Shown here: positions 54,928 to 62,294 of the stretch, in pieces
Position numbering within the stretch: the first letter of the stretch is position 1
Layout of the letters: every line of letters begins with the position of its first letter
Source of the DNA: an archaeon
GTDB lineage: Archaea; Asgardarchaeota; Thorarchaeia; Thorarchaeales; Thorarchaeaceae
Direction of reading: 5' to 3'
Length of the DNA stretch: 62,294 bases
NCBI GenBank assembly: GCA_024275415.1
Contig: JAJRZD010000005.1
Location: forward strand, 1-62,294
Made by a program: the position numbers and the translations under genes
Notes under the pieces: model-generated
What the model saw: the letters and a program-made list of their open reading frames with translations, nothing else
The model's database searches: none
What the model was told of the DNA's origin: nothing

Positions 54928-57303
54928 ATGCAGTTATTCGAGACTTTCCTTGGCATGATGATCATTGAACAGGCAATGATATTGACTGTTATTGCAGCTG
55001 CGTTCGTAAGTCTCGTGTATGCATACTGGCTCAGGAAGAATGTTCTCAAGAAGGACAAGGGAACTGAGCAGATGCAGAAGGTTTGGAATGGCATTCGAGA
55101 AGGTGCACTGTCTTACTTGAACCGACAACTCAAGACAATCGTACCGATTCTCGCTGTCCTCTCCGTCCTTCTGTTCTTCACAGTATACATAACTGTGCCA
55201 GAAAGAGGAACTGAGGTGCTATTCGAGGATAACCTCGAGGCCGGCAGAATTATTGTCGGAATCGGGCGATCTCTATCATTCGTACTTGGTGCCAGTTTCT
55301 CGCTCATCGTTGGGCAACTCGGGATGCGCATTGCAGTCGAGTCCAATATCCGAGTGGCACAGGCTACACGAGAAGGCGAAGACAGATACAATCGTGCTTT
55401 GTCAATCTCCTATCATGGTGGGACATTCACTGGCATGCTCACTGATGGATTAGGATTACTTGGAGGCACCATCATCTTCATAATCTTTGGTATTGCAGCA
55501 CCTGACGCACTACTGGGATTTGGACTGGGTGGCACTCTGCTAGCGCTATTCATGCGAGTCGGAGGTGGAATCTATACAAAGGCAGCAGATGTAGGTGCTG
55601 ACCTAGTCGGCAAGGTCGAACACGATCTTCCTGAAGACGATCCACGAAATGCTGCTGTGATTGCAGACCTCGTCGGTGACAATGTGGGTGACTGTGCAGG
55701 AATGGCTGCTGACATCTTCGAGTCCTATGAGGTCACGATTGTTTCAGCGTTGATTCTCGCTATCGTCATCTATTTGGACAATCCAATCACCCTTCTCCCT
55801 GGCGGACTGCTTGCAGTAGTGGTCTTTCCACTCTTCATCAGAGCAATCGGTGTTATCTCATCAATTCTCGGAACCTTCATGGTTCCTGTGTGGCCGCGGA
55901 TTCTCAAGAAGGCGCAGGTCTATGCTGAAAAAGCAATGTTCCTCTCCTATGAGGTTTCAAGTGCCTTTACAATCATACTTTCCCTCCTCCTGTCTTACTT
56001 CTATGTTGGGGATTTGAGATTTGGCATACTGATTGCCGTTGGGGTGATGCTGGCTGTTTCATTCAACCCGATTACCAGCTATTTCACATCTCTGAAAAAA
56101 CCCCCTGTAAAGGAGATTGTTCAATCTGCAGATACAGGTCATGCAACCTTCATCCTTTCAGGACTTGTTGCGGGCTATGAATCAACCGTGGCAGCCGTAG
56201 TTGTCATCGTTGCAAGCTTTGGGATTGCACACGTTCTTTTCATACCCGCAGTCGCAACAGCAGTGCCATTCTTTGTTGATGCAGTTTCAGACTCTGGGGA
56301 CAGCTTCCTTTGGACGCTCTATGGCATAGCTCTGATTGGTATAGGGATGCTATCGCATACAGGTAACAACGTGGCTATGGATTCGTATGGTCCAATCAGC
56401 GACAATGCAGCAGGTATCGGCGAGCTGTCACCTGGTGATTTCGATGAGGAATCGATGAAGACCATGGCAGAGCTCGATGCGGTTGGCAACACCACAAAGG
56501 CAATCACCAAAGGAGTTGCAATTGCTTCTGCAGTAATTGCAGCGGTAAGCCTCTTTGATAGCTATGTCGTCATTAGCGGTTTGGATCACCTTCTACTTGA
56601 CAATCCGATGGTGTTCTCAGGACTCCTACTAGGAGCTGCACTCCCGTGGCTGTTCTCTGCTTTGAATATCAAGGCGGTGACACGAGCAGCAGGTGAGATG
56701 GTACGCGAAGTGCGTCGTCAGTTCAGGATTCCAGGAATTCTCGAGGGAACCAAGAAACCTGACTATGACCGTGCTGTGGACATCTCTACAACGGCAGCCC
56801 AGAAAGAACTGATATCACTGGCGGCAATCACCGTTACAGTACCACTCATCGTTGGTATTATGTTTGGAGTTGCTGCACTCGGAGGGTTCCTTGGAGGCAT
56901 CATTGTTTCAGGACAGCTGTTAGCCGTATTCATGTCGAATGCTGGAGGCGCATGGGATAATGCAAAGAAGGCAATAGAGGATGAGCCTAGAGATATTGCA
57001 AACAATACCGGTAAGGGATCCGAGCGCCACAAATGTGGTGTTGTGGGTGACACAATCGGTGACCCCTTGAAGGATACCGCAGGTCCGGCACTTAATCCTA
57101 TGATCAAGGTCGTAAATCTGCTATCACTCATCCTTGCTCCTCTGTTGTTGACATTCCAGTTCGGGGCAGATCTGACAGTCAATGTCGGACTTCTTGTTGC
57201 TCTCTTCGTGTTGTTCATGATTACAATATGGGCGATAAAGAAAAGCACGAAGCCGGCCGATTTCAAAGCTGCTCCAGACATCCCAGCAGAAGCAATCAAC
57301 TAG
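54928..57303 (+). CDS. hppA: Membrane-bound pyrophosphatase, K+-independent type
   Basis: 791 residues with about sixteen helices. The pyrophosphate site shows DVGADLVGKVEHDLPEDDPRNAAVIADLVGDNVGDCAGM, split over residues about 228-262, and the late KGSERHKCGVVGDTIGDPLKDT. The K+-dependence position reads GNTTKAITKG, with Lys where K+-dependent enzymes have Ala (GNTAAA), so a K+-independent H+ pump is expected. It couples PPi hydrolysis to ion pumping. The gene is monocistronic, with a strong hairpin terminator. Confidence 0.93.
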   Translation: MQLFETFLGMMIIEQAMILTVIAAAFVSLVYAYWLRKNVLKKDKGTEQMQKVWNGIREGALSYLNRQLKTIVPILAVLSVLLFFTVYITVPERGTEVLFEDNLEAGRIIVGIGRSLSFVLGASFSLIVGQLGMRIAVESNIRVAQATREGEDRYNRALSISYHGGTFTGMLTDGLGLLGGTIIFIIFGIAAPDALLGFGLGGTLLALFMRVGGGIYTKAADVGADLVGKVEHDLPEDDPRNAAVIADLVGDNVGDCAGMAADIFESYEVTIVSALILAIVIYLDNPITLLPGGLLAVVVFPLFIRAIGVISSILGTFMVPVWPRILKKAQVYAEKAMFLSYEVSSAFTIILSLLLSYFYVGDLRFGILIAVGVMLAVSFNPITSYFTSLKKPPVKEIVQSADTGHATFILSGLVAGYESTVAAVVVIVASFGIAHVLFIPAVATAVPFFVDAVSDSGDSFLWTLYGIALIGIGMLSHTGNNVAMDSYGPISDNAAGIGELSPGDFDEESMKTMAELDAVGNTTKAITKGVAIASAVIAAVSLFDSYVVISGLDHLLLDNPMVFSGLLLGAALPWLFSALNIKAVTRAAGEMVREVRRQFRIPGILEGTKKPDYDRAVDISTTAAQKELISLAAITVTVPLIVGIMFGVAALGGFLGGIIVSGQLLAVFMSNAGGAWDNAKKAIEDEPRDIANNTGKGSERHKCGVVGDTIGDPLKDTAGPALNPMIKVVNLLSLILAPLLLTFQFGADLTVNVGLLVALFVLFMITIWAIKKSTKPADFKAAPDIPAEAIN

Positions 57304-57311
57304 TTGAATTA

Positions 57312-57344
57312 GGTGGCGCTTACGCCACCCTCCCCTTCTTTTTT
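57312..57344 (+). terminator. hppA terminator
   Basis: Perfect stem GGTGGCG/CGCCACC with a CTTA loop (57312-57329), then CTCCCCTTCTTTTTT. It begins 9 bp past the hppA stop. Confidence 0.8.
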
Positions 57345-57498
57345 GAATTGAAATTGCATAGACAAAGGATTAATTAGGCTAATTGTTATAATGCCATTTT
57401 GATAATTGCTGGATTGCTTTGAGAAGGAGAATTTGTTGAGCCCGTTTCGGAGGAAATGGTTGCCGAGGTATTCGCTTTTTTTTCTCATTGTACTAGGC

Positions 57499-57525
57499 AA
57501 AAAAAGAGGAGCTTTGTAGCTCCTC
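57499..57525 (-). terminator. Hairpin plus T7 terminator on the minus strand
   Basis: Perfect 8-bp stem GAGGAGCT/AGCTCCTC with a TTGT loop (57506-57525). On the minus strand it is followed by seven T. It would end transcription of the membrane protein gene that stops at 57783, about 260 bp later. Confidence 0.7.
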
Positions 57526-57573
57526 TTCTAGTAAATCGCTGGTTCCGCACTAGAAACTCAAATTCTTACCGTT

Positions 57574-57615
57574 TATTGCAAGTTGTACAATCTAGGACAT
57601 CAGAGTGCTGCACAC
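57574..57615 (+). repeat. Copy 1 of a dispersed noncoding repeat
   Basis: ATTGCAAGTTGTACAA followed by ACA-x-CAGAGTG. A second copy starts at 58967, on the other side of the same gene. The core GTTGTACAA is partly palindromic. Confidence 0.35.
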
Positions 57616-57782
57616 CCCGACAACGGCACTGGGGACGACTCCGTGAGATCCTACGTATGTCATGGATGACCTCATCGAGTGTGTCTTGTTGGAACTATAT
57701 ACACACCTACAACAATATGTCTAGGATCGTCTAGGTTTTGTACAGCTGTTGGCAACCCACTATAACCATCTTTCATTAATGC

Positions 57783-58562
57783 TTACTCTGGCAAATCTCT
57801 GTTTGTGGGGATGGCGAGAATAATACTGAATCCTGCTCCGGCGATTGCAATTGTTTCAATGATTAGCACACTTACTGAATCCGTGAACCGTTGGTCAGCA
57901 TGTCTGAACCGGAGGGTGACTTCGAAGAAGTTATTGAATAGGATAGTATGATTCTGTTCAGTAGAAACCGAGCCGCGGTCTGAAAGGTACTCCAAAGAAA
58001 CCGCCCACATAGCTATCTCACATTTTATGAAGACGGATGTTCCATTGAACCCGGTGACATTTTCCATCGTCAGGAGATCCTCCTCTGCTGAACTCATTAT
58101 GACATGTTCGCCAATCAATGCTTCTGCAAGGGGAGTGGAAAATCTCCATGTGAAGAATTGGTTTCCCATGGTAACCTCATATCCCGTGCGTAGATACAGG
58201 TTCTGCGATAGCTTCTCTGGGATTTCGAAGTGGCGAGCAATCTTCAGCTCAATAGAGTCAAGGCTCTCATTCAACTCCACCCAAGCACCCTGTGAGAAAG
58301 TGGGCATTGTGATATTATACAACCCAGGAGACACCTCTTCAAGAGCACTCTGATGGAATGTATAAGGAGTCCCATTGACGATGCTGAAACTGGCAGTACT
58401 CCATATCACTCTTTTTTCTCGTATCTCGTATGATGTGTCGGACACCGAAAGTGAAAATGCGACCTGCACCCCCGCAATCAATAACAAGGCTACTATCACT
58501 ATTGTCATCTGTACCATTTTAGGACTCAGAAATTGACGGCGCACTTCATATCCTCCATGCAA
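57783..58562 (-). CDS. Bitopic membrane protein with extracellular domain
   Basis: 259 residues. Helix 1 at about 18-36 (MTIVIVALLLIAGVQVAFSL) and helix 2 near 230-250 (VLIIETIAIAGAGFSIILAI) bracket some 190 beta-rich residues with several N-x-S/T sites (GTPY, NITMP, NESLD, NVTGFNGTS). No known domain. Probably a surface protein whose loop lies outside the cell. It starts at 58562, with MVQ at residue 16 as an alternative. It stands alone between gaps. Confidence 0.65.
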   Translation of the reverse strand: MHGGYEVRRQFLSPKMVQMTIVIVALLLIAGVQVAFSLSVSDTSYEIREKRVIWSTASFSIVNGTPYTFHQSALEEVSPGLYNITMPTFSQGAWVELNESLDSIELKIARHFEIPEKLSQNLYLRTGYEVTMGNQFFTWRFSTPLAEALIGEHVIMSSAEEDLLTMENVTGFNGTSVFIKCEIAMWAVSLEYLSDRGSVSTEQNHTILFNNFFEVTLRFRHADQRFTDSVSVLIIETIAIAGAGFSIILAIPTNRDLPE

Positions 58563-58708
58563 CCTTTATGTTTGAGAAAATTAAAACCTATGTCTGCACG
58601 CTGCAGTTTCTTGCATCGCGTGGAACGGAATCAGATGTAGATATCTCAGAGTTTGAATATGGGCCAGTGAATGGATATCTCGTCTTTAACTCAGGAATTG
58701 AGATATCA

Positions 58709-58720
58709 CAAAATATTATT
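58709..58720 (+). promoter_or_regulatory. TATA-like box of the cysteine microprotein
   Basis: AAAATATTATTC, about 25 nt upstream of ATG 58735, so the transcript would be leaderless; no Shine-Dalgarno is seen. Confidence 0.4.
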
Positions 58721-58734
58721 CGATTCAGCTGTAA

Positions 58735-58836
58735 ATGACATGTATGAAATGCCCCTTTTTCAAGTCAAATTGTTTAGAAAAAGAGTGTGCTCTTTGGATC
58801 GTCAAAGATGATTTGGTACATTGTACTATTTGGTAG
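58735..58836 (+). CDS. Cysteine-rich microprotein, 33 residues
   Basis: An ATG-TAG frame encoding MTCMKCPFFKSNCLEKEC, then ALWIV and HCTIW. The cysteine spacing C-x2-C-P...C-x4-C-x-x-W...C-x-I resembles small archaeal proteins with the CP-x-x-x-x-x-C-x4-C-x-x-W-x(n)-C-x-I motif that I know from archaeal genomes. Five to six Cys in 33 residues suggest one zinc or iron-sulphur site. A TATA box at the leaderless distance supports transcription. A stop directly precedes the ATG. Confidence 0.55.
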   Translation: MTCMKCPFFKSNCLEKECALWIVKDDLVHCTIW

Positions 58837-59419
58837 AAAGGCAAGAGCAAAGCGTATTGCAGGTGATGGCATATGCGCAATAAAATTCGGCGCGATAATC
58901 TATGGATAATATCACTCTGAGATATGCTCGGGCAATGCCAGATTCTATTTGATAGTTCCACTGTTCATTGTAAGTTGTACAAACTTGTACACCAGAGTGT
59001 ACAAGAGTCCAGTTTCTACGCAGCTGTATGACACCCATATCACAGATGCCTGTGACTACCAGCGAAACATCTGAGGTAGGGCCCGTTCCGGCAGAAAGAG
59101 TTGTAGGTATTCGCGTGGTTAGGAGGGGAGATTTAGCCACCCCCTTAGAGAAGGGAGTGTTTTCGTATCCGAAACGGAACCCTGTGTTTTACTTGAATCA
59201 GGGTATTATAATACTTCTCTTTGATGCAGAAATGAACTGATAGACAGTCATCTCATTGTTTAGAGAATCATTTCGGAAAATCGACCTGATTCTCTTCCTG
59301 TCGAAAGGTCTTGAAATCAAAGAACAGATCCAGATGCATCGATTCTGTGTGGTAAGTCGTTTGTAATGATATTAAAGAGAGTATCCACTAGTTAAAGGGA
59401 GAAATGCCGAATTGGCACT
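58837..59419. other. 583-bp gap without a clear gene
   Basis: Holds a second copy of the GTTGTACAA repeat at 58967, and a hairpin at 59138-59159 (CACCCCCTT/AAGGGAGTG, one mismatch, AGAG loop) followed by TTTT. A 70-codon frame at 59028 has no family look and overlaps both. Confidence 0.4.
58967..59004 (+). repeat. Copy 2 of the dispersed noncoding repeat
   Basis: ATTGTAAGTTGTACAAACTT followed by GTACACCAGAGTGTACAAG. It shares about 25 of 38 bases with copy 1 at 57574. It also contains the local inverted pair CTTGTACA/TGTACAAG. Confidence 0.35.
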
Positions 59420-59779
59420 CTAATATCCCCATTCTTGTCCTAACCGCTGGCGATACCAGCGTTGTCCCTTCTTAGTCAAAGAGTATTTGCCCATGATTTC
59501 TTGAAGAAGACCCATATTCATCATATTTTGAACCACCGTGAACAGTGATGCGTCAGAGGCGCCAGTTGATTTCTTTAGGCTCTGGAAATCCATCTTACCT
59601 TCACGCTTCAGAACCTGGGCCACATCAAATTTCCCTGTAGATCTTGTTTCTTCCCTGATGATGATATGACCGCAATTTGTGCAGATCATATCGCCTTTGT
59701 GGTCGTCACGGGCAACTTCCTTCGCTCCGCAGATTGGACAGGTTGTCTTTGAGAATCTAAGTGAACGTCGGTGTGACAT
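59420..59779 (-). CDS. TFIIB-like zinc ribbon plus winged helix
   Basis: 119 residues. CPICGAKEV and CTNCGHII at 14-37 form a TFIIB-type zinc ribbon with the typical intervening DDHKGDMI. From 50 on a winged helix is visible (FDVAQVLKREGKMDFQSLKK, SLFTVVQNMMNMGLL, KYSLTKKGQRWYR). It looks like a small DNA-binding regulator. It is the last gene of the smc-scpA-scpB run, 65 bp behind scpB, so it may belong to the operon. Confidence 0.75.
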   Translation of the reverse strand: MSHRRSLRFSKTTCPICGAKEVARDDHKGDMICTNCGHIIIREETRSTGKFDVAQVLKREGKMDFQSLKKSTGASDASLFTVVQNMMNMGLLQEIMGKYSLTKKGQRWYRQRLGQEWGY

Positions 59780-59844
59780 AATTAACGACCTACTGCGAGT
59801 CGCGATTTGTCCTTGATAAAACTAACGAAGTGACGGAATGATAC

Positions 59845-60360
59845 TCAGCTGTCCGGTTCTGTTTCTGCTAGCCTCCTGAAGAAAGTTTCGTAGTCTATCT
59901 CGAACGCAACACGATTCCCGGGTCGTGCTTTTCCTCCTCTGCTGTCAAGTTCGATGTAACCCATGTCGCTCAATTCTCTGAGGTCTGTGAGGACACTCCT
60001 TCTGGCTTTTCTCCTGAACTGCCGGATACGGTCGATGCTCACCCAATCGCCTTCTTGGTATGCAAGTGTGATAACGACAAGCAATGTTGCTGCCAACCTG
60101 TCTGGCAACGGTGAGTCTTTCAAGATGAGATCACTGCTTGTGTCAGTGTCCAAGTAAAACACATGGCTTACCGGATTGTGCCGGATCACGAGTCCTACAG
60201 GAGCGATTCTGCGATGCAGCTCTGACAACCTCTGAAAGAGGACATGCCTGCCTGCATCTTCTGGTAACCCTAACGCATCAAGCATATCATCTACTCCAGC
60301 ACCTATCGGATTGCCGGTTCGTGTAAGCAACCTCATGAGGACAGAATACTCGTTCATCAC
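59845..60360 (-). CDS. scpB: ScpB-like condensin subunit
   Basis: 171 residues, two winged-helix parts. The second, LLVVITLAYQEGDWVSIDRI with RRSVLTDLRELSDMGYIEL, follows the ScpB pattern (ALE-x-LA-x-IAY-x-x-P-x-x-R). The first is diverged and carries LLTRTGNPIGAGVDDML. ScpB binds the kleisin ScpA beside SMC. It is 15 bp after scpA. Identity is supported mainly by its place. Confidence 0.75.
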   Translation of the reverse strand: MMNEYSVLMRLLTRTGNPIGAGVDDMLDALGLPEDAGRHVLFQRLSELHRRIAPVGLVIRHNPVSHVFYLDTDTSSDLILKDSPLPDRLAATLLVVITLAYQEGDWVSIDRIRQFRRKARRSVLTDLRELSDMGYIELDSRGGKARPGNRVAFEIDYETFFRRLAETEPDS

Positions 60361-60375
60361 GTATCTCTCTCTTCT

Positions 60376-61017
60376 TTATCTGCGCAGTATCTCATTCTCA
60401 TCCCTAAAGTATTCCACATCACCTCTGGAGATGAGCACTACGATGTATAGGAAGTGTCTGAGGAAAAGGTCGAAATCCTTTGCGTCTATAATGTCAGCAA
60501 TCGGTATACGTTTCTTTCTTGGGATTTTCTTCAGGTAGCGCCGCAGGTCTTCAAGGAACACAGAGTCCTCTGAAACGAACTTGAAGTCATCAGGAAGTCC
60601 GCTCAACTCTGGTATCTTTTCTTCCGTGGCCACCCTTGAGAGTGCATCTAAATGCTGCATCACTCGACTGAGTGACTCTGTAAGTGAGCTGTGACTCAGA
60701 CGGGTCATCTTCAGAGGTTGCTTGTATGCTATCAACTTGCTGACCTGACGAGGTTTGAGTTCCTTCAACCGGCTCACGTAAATCTCTGGTGCTGATAGGA
60801 TCCTTGCCAATTCCTGCACGCGGCTAATTTTAACACCGAGAAGGTCGTTCAGCATCTCGTCAATATCGAGTTTCGGTTTGACATCAGCAGCCAACGCTCG
60901 TAGGTCATGATATGCCTCTGAGAGTCCGATGTCAAGAGGATCCATCTCTCCCTTTTCAACTGCACGAACGACCTTTTGTATCTTTGAGAGGAGTTCTTTG
61001 GAACCTGCCATCATCAT
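60376..61017 (-). CDS. scpA: ScpA-like kleisin
   Basis: 213 residues. The N-terminal helices include LLSKIQKVVRAVEKGEMDPLDIG, the ScpA start that meets the SMC neck. A middle part (ISRVQELARILSAPEIYVSRL) and a C-terminal winged helix (RIPIADIIDAKDFDLFLRHF, LYIVVLISRGDVEYF) close the ring on the SMC head. It begins 5 bp after the SMC stop. Confidence 0.82.
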   Translation of the reverse strand: MMMAGSKELLSKIQKVVRAVEKGEMDPLDIGLSEAYHDLRALAADVKPKLDIDEMLNDLLGVKISRVQELARILSAPEIYVSRLKELKPRQVSKLIAYKQPLKMTRLSHSSLTESLSRVMQHLDALSRVATEEKIPELSGLPDDFKFVSEDSVFLEDLRRYLKKIPRKKRIPIADIIDAKDFDLFLRHFLYIVVLISRGDVEYFRDENEILRR

Positions 61018-61022
61018 ACCTT

Positions 61023-61478
61023 CTATTGTCCTTCAAACACAGGGCTCTCGACCACCACTGACGGTTCTGTTCCGCCAGGTGATACCACACCCAACCGCTT
61101 GTCAGCATGTCTGAGCAGATGCGTACTTTTCGCTGGAGTAAATAGGATGAACTGGCTCCGTCGAGACGCATCATGAAGTAAGCGGCTCACCATCTCTGTA
61201 TTCGTAGCGTCCAAGAATGTATCAATCTCGTCCATTGCATATACCGGCGCGGGATTGAATCTCTGTAGCGCCAAGATGAGCCCGATGGCGATGAGTGAGC
61301 GTTCGCCACCAGAGCCAGAGCTGAGATTCCTGAACTCTTCCCCTCTTATCTTAGTCTTGAAGTCAACTCCATAGTCTTTGCTGGCCATATCTAATTGAAA
61401 CTTCACCTTGCCTGAGAACTTGACCGAACTCAGGATTCTGTTTTCCTCCTCCTCTACCTTGAGCAGCACCTCATTCAT
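61023..61478 (-). CDS. smc: SMC C-terminal head fragment
   Basis: 151 residues of the SMC C-lobe. The ABC signature is seen as LSSGSGGERSLIAIGLILAL, Walker B as PVYAMDEIDTFLD and the closing strand as FILFTPAKSTHL. It lies in the same frame as the coiled-coil part upstream, separated only by TAA at 61524-61526 and 15 further codons. A separate start at ATG 61478 has no clear ribosome site. The P-loop half is outside the window. It needs either read-through or independent translation. Confidence 0.8.
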   Translation of the reverse strand: MNEVLLKVEEEENRILSSVKFSGKVKFQLDMASKDYGVDFKTKIRGEEFRNLSSGSGGERSLIAIGLILALQRFNPAPVYAMDEIDTFLDATNTEMVSRLLHDASRRSQFILFTPAKSTHLLRHADKRLGVVSPGGTEPSVVVESPVFEGQ

Positions 61479-61523
61479 ACCGTTACGGTACTGTATTTTT
61501 ATTTCTTTGACAGTCGTTTCTGC

Positions 61524-62294
61524 TTATTTCAGCTCCTGCCTGATATCTTCGAGTTTTTCATCAAGCTCTGAGAGCCGGTCGCGGAGTTGGCTTTCAGTAT
61601 GAGCAATAGTTTCAGTGACATCCCTGTATTCGTCCAATTGGTGTCGTACTCGTAGCAGCTCTTCTCTGACGACTTCTATAGGTCTTACCCTCTTTGGTCG
61701 CTTGGTCTTCTTCAGCTGCTCCTCGATTACTGCCTTCTGGTGAACGAACGCATCGTGCTGCCGTTTTGCCTGCACCACTTGGATCCTGCTGTTCTTGACC
61801 TGAAGATTAAGTTCTAGCAGACGACCACTAAGTTCTCGTATCATCTCACGGATATCAGCTTGCTGTCCTACAAGTTCAGTATATTTGCTGTTGGTTTTTT
61901 CAAGTCCTTCTTTCAAGGTTTCTAACGTTTCTACGATTGTCGTGCCTTCAGTCCTCACAGAGGATATCTCTTCCCGAAGGTCTGTGACTCTTTCTGAAAG
62001 TATTGTAATGCTCTCTCCAAGACTGCTCACCTCAGCCCGTTTTGCAGCTTGATCCCTCTCGGCAGTTTGCAGGTTGCTCTCGACCTCAGCAAGCTGTTCC
62101 CTCAGTTTCCTGTACCTCATACGTATTGCTGATTGCTCTGCGACGAGCCTGCTTCGTTCAGGAGGTTGTGAGGCATCTAGTTTCTTCAACTCCCTTTCAG
62201 CCCTGGCTATTTTAGACTGGAATTCCTTTATCTCATCATCGAGCGCAACGATGCGCTCCTGTTGCTCAGGTATCATATCTCGAAGTTTCTTTCG
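61524..62294 (-). CDS. smc: SMC coiled-coil arm (5' partial, ends at in-frame TAA)
   Basis: The frame is open to the right edge, so the N-terminal head and hinge lie outside. All 256 residues are coiled coil (IKEFQSKIARAERELKKL, TILSERVTDLREEISSV, HTESQLRDRLSELDEKL). Its stop TAA at 61524 comes just before the point where the C-terminal head should begin, and the head follows in frame. The smc-scpA-scpB order confirms its identity. Confidence 0.8.
   Translation of the reverse strand, partial: RKKLRDMIPEQQERIVALDDEIKEFQSKIARAERELKKLDASQPPERSRLVAEQSAIRMRYRKLREQLAEVESNLQTAERDQAAKRAEVSSLGESITILSERVTDLREEISSVRTEGTTIVETLETLKEGLEKTNSKYTELVGQQADIREMIRELSGRLLELNLQVKNSRIQVVQAKRQHDAFVHQKAVIEEQLKKTKRPKRVRPIEVVREELLRVRHQLDEYRDVTETIAHTESQLRDRLSELDEKLEDIRQELK

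Larger units (their letters stand above)
57345..57782. other. Gap between hppA and a convergent membrane gene
   Basis: No recognised gene. It holds a minus-strand hairpin terminator at 57499 and a sequence near 57574 that is repeated at 58967. Short frames at 57456 look spurious. Confidence 0.4.

Noticed and set aside
59028..59240. 70-codon plus-strand frame
   Set aside because: It runs through a repeat copy and a terminator-like hairpin, and the product has no family look.

Overview
The window is archaeal. Support comes from a TFIIB-type zinc ribbon, an archaeal ZPR1 protein, DUF2070 and DUF35 proteins, a ferredoxin-dependent 2-oxoacid oxidoreductase, a tRNA-Ala with the G3:U70 identity pair, TATA-box promoters and many TTG/GTG starts behind Shine-Dalgarno sites. 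Four proteins carry what reads as the same longin-like sensor domain, two of them in multi-domain proteins with extracellular or winged-helix-like parts. That points to an Asgard archaeon, perhaps Thorarchaeia-like; this placement is inference, since no rRNA or ribosomal protein is present.

Layout. 1-4.8 kb: a coiled-coil PD-(D/E)XK protein cut by the window edge, a decayed nucleotidyltransferase, then preA, an acylating (methyl)malonate-semialdehyde dehydrogenase and a ferritin-like protein, which could serve pyrimidine breakdown. 4.8-11.6 kb: an MFS carrier, an UPF0173 hydrolase, TPR proteins, a YhhN membrane protein split by an in-frame TAG, and a stand-alone longin-like protein. 11.7-21.3 kb: an M28 surface peptidase with calcium-binding TSP3 repeats, glutamine-dependent NAD synthase, an OsmC protein with a decayed copy behind it, a gamma-carbonic-anhydrase-like protein, a methyltransferase, and a pair of membrane paralogues flanking a relic of a TSP3 surface protein. 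21.3-28 kb: a LeuA-like synthase, a nitroreductase and a fatty-acid/acyl-CoA cluster (acyl-CoA dehydrogenase, thiolase, DUF35 partner) around a shared promoter.

28-40 kb: a VTT membrane protein, a divergent LarA-family gene interrupted by TAA, a lysine-tailed protein, a 1773-residue receptor-like surface protein, a nitrilase, and porDAB without a gamma subunit. 40-51.6 kb: an HD-fold protein that has lost its metal ligands, an eight-module zinc-ribbon protein with a possible appendage-like C-terminus, UbiX, DUF2070, and a PadR-controlled heterodimeric ABC exporter. 51.6-62.3 kb: a longin plus winged-helix-like protein, ZPR1, tRNA-Ala, a K+-independent membrane pyrophosphatase, a 33-residue cysteine microprotein, and an smc-scpA-scpB operon in which smc is interrupted by an in-frame TAA.

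Two themes stand out. First, the longin-like module recurs as a free domain, on a TPR array, on a winged-helix-like protein and on the cytosolic side of a giant extracellular receptor, suggesting an uncharacterised signalling or trafficking family. Second, decay is frequent: three reading frames are broken by one in-frame stop with the frame kept on both sides, and three further genes survive only as relics.
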